A DNA stretch of 6,428 bases, taken from NCBI GenBank assembly GCA_013824055.1, contig PNNE01000034.1, forward strand, positions 1-6,428. The letters are read 5' to 3'. The DNA comes from Rhodobacter sp. GTDB taxonomy: Bacteria > Pseudomonadota > Alphaproteobacteria > Rhodobacterales > Rhodobacteraceae. Of this stretch, positions 5,529-6,428 are shown one piece after another; position 1 is the first letter of the stretch, and every line of letters starts with the position of its first letter. The position numbers and the translations under genes were made by a program. The notes under the pieces were generated by a model. That model was not told the origin of the DNA. It saw only the letters and a list, made by a program, of their open reading frames with translations, and made no database searches.

Positions 5529-6428
5529 ATGAAACCGGTCAGATGGGGTGTGCTTGGGGCTGCGCGGTTCGCGCGCGAACACATGGCGCCGGCGATCCAC
5601 GCCGCCGAAGGGGCCGAACTGGCCGCGCTGGCGACGTCGGATGCATCCAAGGCCGCGGGGTTCCAGGCCTTCTGCCCGGCGCTGACGGTCCATTCCAGCT
5701 ATGACGCGCTGCTGGCCGACCCGACGATCGACGCAGTCTACATCCCGCTGCCCAATCACCTGCACGTCGAATGGACGCTGAGATGCCTGGCGGCGGGCAA
5801 GCATGTGCTGACCGAGAAACCCATCGCCCTGAATGCCCGCGAGATCGACCAGATCATCGCGGCGCGTGACCGCTCGGGATTGCTGGCGGCCGAGGCCTAC
5901 ATGATCGTGCACCACCCGCAGTGGCAGCGCGCGAAGGAGTGGTTCGAGGCCGGCGAGATCGGCGATCTGGTCCACGCCGACGTGGCCTTCAGCTTCAACC
6001 TGACCGACATGGGCAACATCCGCATGAAGCCCGAGACCGGCGGCGGCTCGCTGCGCGACATCGGGGTCTACACCTTCGGCTCGATGCGCTTTGTCACCGG
6101 GGCGGAACCCGTCGACATCTCGGCCCGGCTGCAGCGCGAGAACGGGGTGGACGTGTTCGCCCAGGTCGCGGCCACGATGGAAGGGCCGCCCGACAAACCC
6201 CATGCGGGCCGGTTCACCTATGGCTCGACGACCTCGATGCGGATGTACAACCGGCAGGTCGCGACCTTCCAGGGCACCAGGGGCATGATCCGGCTGGAGG
6301 GCGGGCCGTTCAACGCCAACGTCAACGACCTGGCCGAGGTGGAACTGCACCAGAACGGCAACCGCGTGACGGTCGAACGTTTCCCCACCGCCAACCACTA
6401 CAAGTTGCAGGTCGAGGCTTTCAGCCGC
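5529..6428 (+). CDS. Gfo/Idh/MocA family NAD(P)-dependent oxidoreductase (3' end outside window)
   Basis: A predicted cytosolic sugar or polyol dehydrogenase/reductase, with 300 codons visible and no stop before the window end. The N-terminal Rossmann fold opens with VRWGVLGAARFA (residues 4-15), the dinucleotide-binding loop of this family. AVYIPLPNHLH is followed by the hallmark TEKP at 95-98, with catalytic K97. AEAYMIVHHPQW then leads into the second domain. GGGSLRDIGVYT at 171-182 provides D177 and Y181, where relatives carry the substrate-binding Asp and a catalytic His or Tyr; Tyr at this place recalls glucose-fructose oxidoreductase. No signal peptide is visible, unlike periplasmic glucose-fructose oxidoreductase. 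Members of this family are usually 330-370 residues, so about 30-70 may be missing. It starts 37 bases after pmtA with no terminator between, so co-transcription is possible, but a role in lipid metabolism is not indicated. The substrate is unknown. Confidence 0.9.
   Translation, partial: MKPVRWGVLGAARFAREHMAPAIHAAEGAELAALATSDASKAAGFQAFCPALTVHSSYDALLADPTIDAVYIPLPNHLHVEWTLRCLAAGKHVLTEKPIALNAREIDQIIAARDRSGLLAAEAYMIVHHPQWQRAKEWFEAGEIGDLVHADVAFSFNLTDMGNIRMKPETGGGSLRDIGVYTFGSMRFVTGAEPVDISARLQRENGVDVFAQVAATMEGPPDKPHAGRFTYGSTTSMRMYNRQVATFQGTRGMIRLEGGPFNANVNDLAEVELHQNGNRVTVERFPTANHYKLQVEAFSR

Noticed and set aside
5493..6398. 301-codon open frame on the minus strand opposite the oxidoreductase
   Set aside because: The plus strand shows clear Gfo/Idh/MocA motifs with a strong ribosome binding site; the minus frame shows no domain.

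Overview
This GC-rich window carries six plus-strand genes typical of an alphaproteobacterium, most likely a member of the Rhodobacteraceae (Rhodobacter/Paracoccus relatives). The evidence for that is a 298-residue RpoH with an RpoH1-like sequence, a short pyruvoyl-type phosphatidylserine decarboxylase next to a CDP-alcohol phosphotransferase, and a Rhodobacter-type (UbiE-like) phosphatidylethanolamine N-methyltransferase. The assignment rests on protein resemblance from memory, not on a search.

Layout from left to right: a 177-base leader without a recognisable gene; kup, a proton-coupled potassium transporter with an extended acidic N-terminus (178-2154); a 185-base intergenic region rich in inverted repeats; rpoH, the heat-shock sigma factor (2340-3236), closed by a clear rho-independent terminator (3257-3288); psd (3323-4015) and pssA (4019-4768), separated by only 3 bases; an 81-base intergenic stretch almost entirely covered by nested inverted repeats; pmtA (about 4850/4856-5491); and, 37 bases further on, the first 300 codons of a Gfo/Idh/MocA-family oxidoreductase that runs off the window end.

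The functional core is psd-pssA-pmtA. Together these encode every enzymatic step from CDP-diacylglycerol and serine to phosphatidylserine (PssA), to phosphatidylethanolamine (Psd), to phosphatidylcholine by three S-adenosylmethionine-dependent methylations (PmtA). kup and rpoH have no evident metabolic link to the lipid genes, and the rpoH terminator separates them. The oxidoreductase may be co-transcribed with pmtA, but its substrate cannot be read from the sequence.

No mobile element, CRISPR array, tRNA or rRNA was found. I see no clearly novel multi-gene system. The points most worth a second look are the structured leaders of rpoH (nested inverted repeats, overlapping CCTTG/CAAGG repeats, possible pairing over the ribosome binding site) and of pmtA (two hairpins followed by two mutually exclusive small hairpins, one covering the ribosome binding site).
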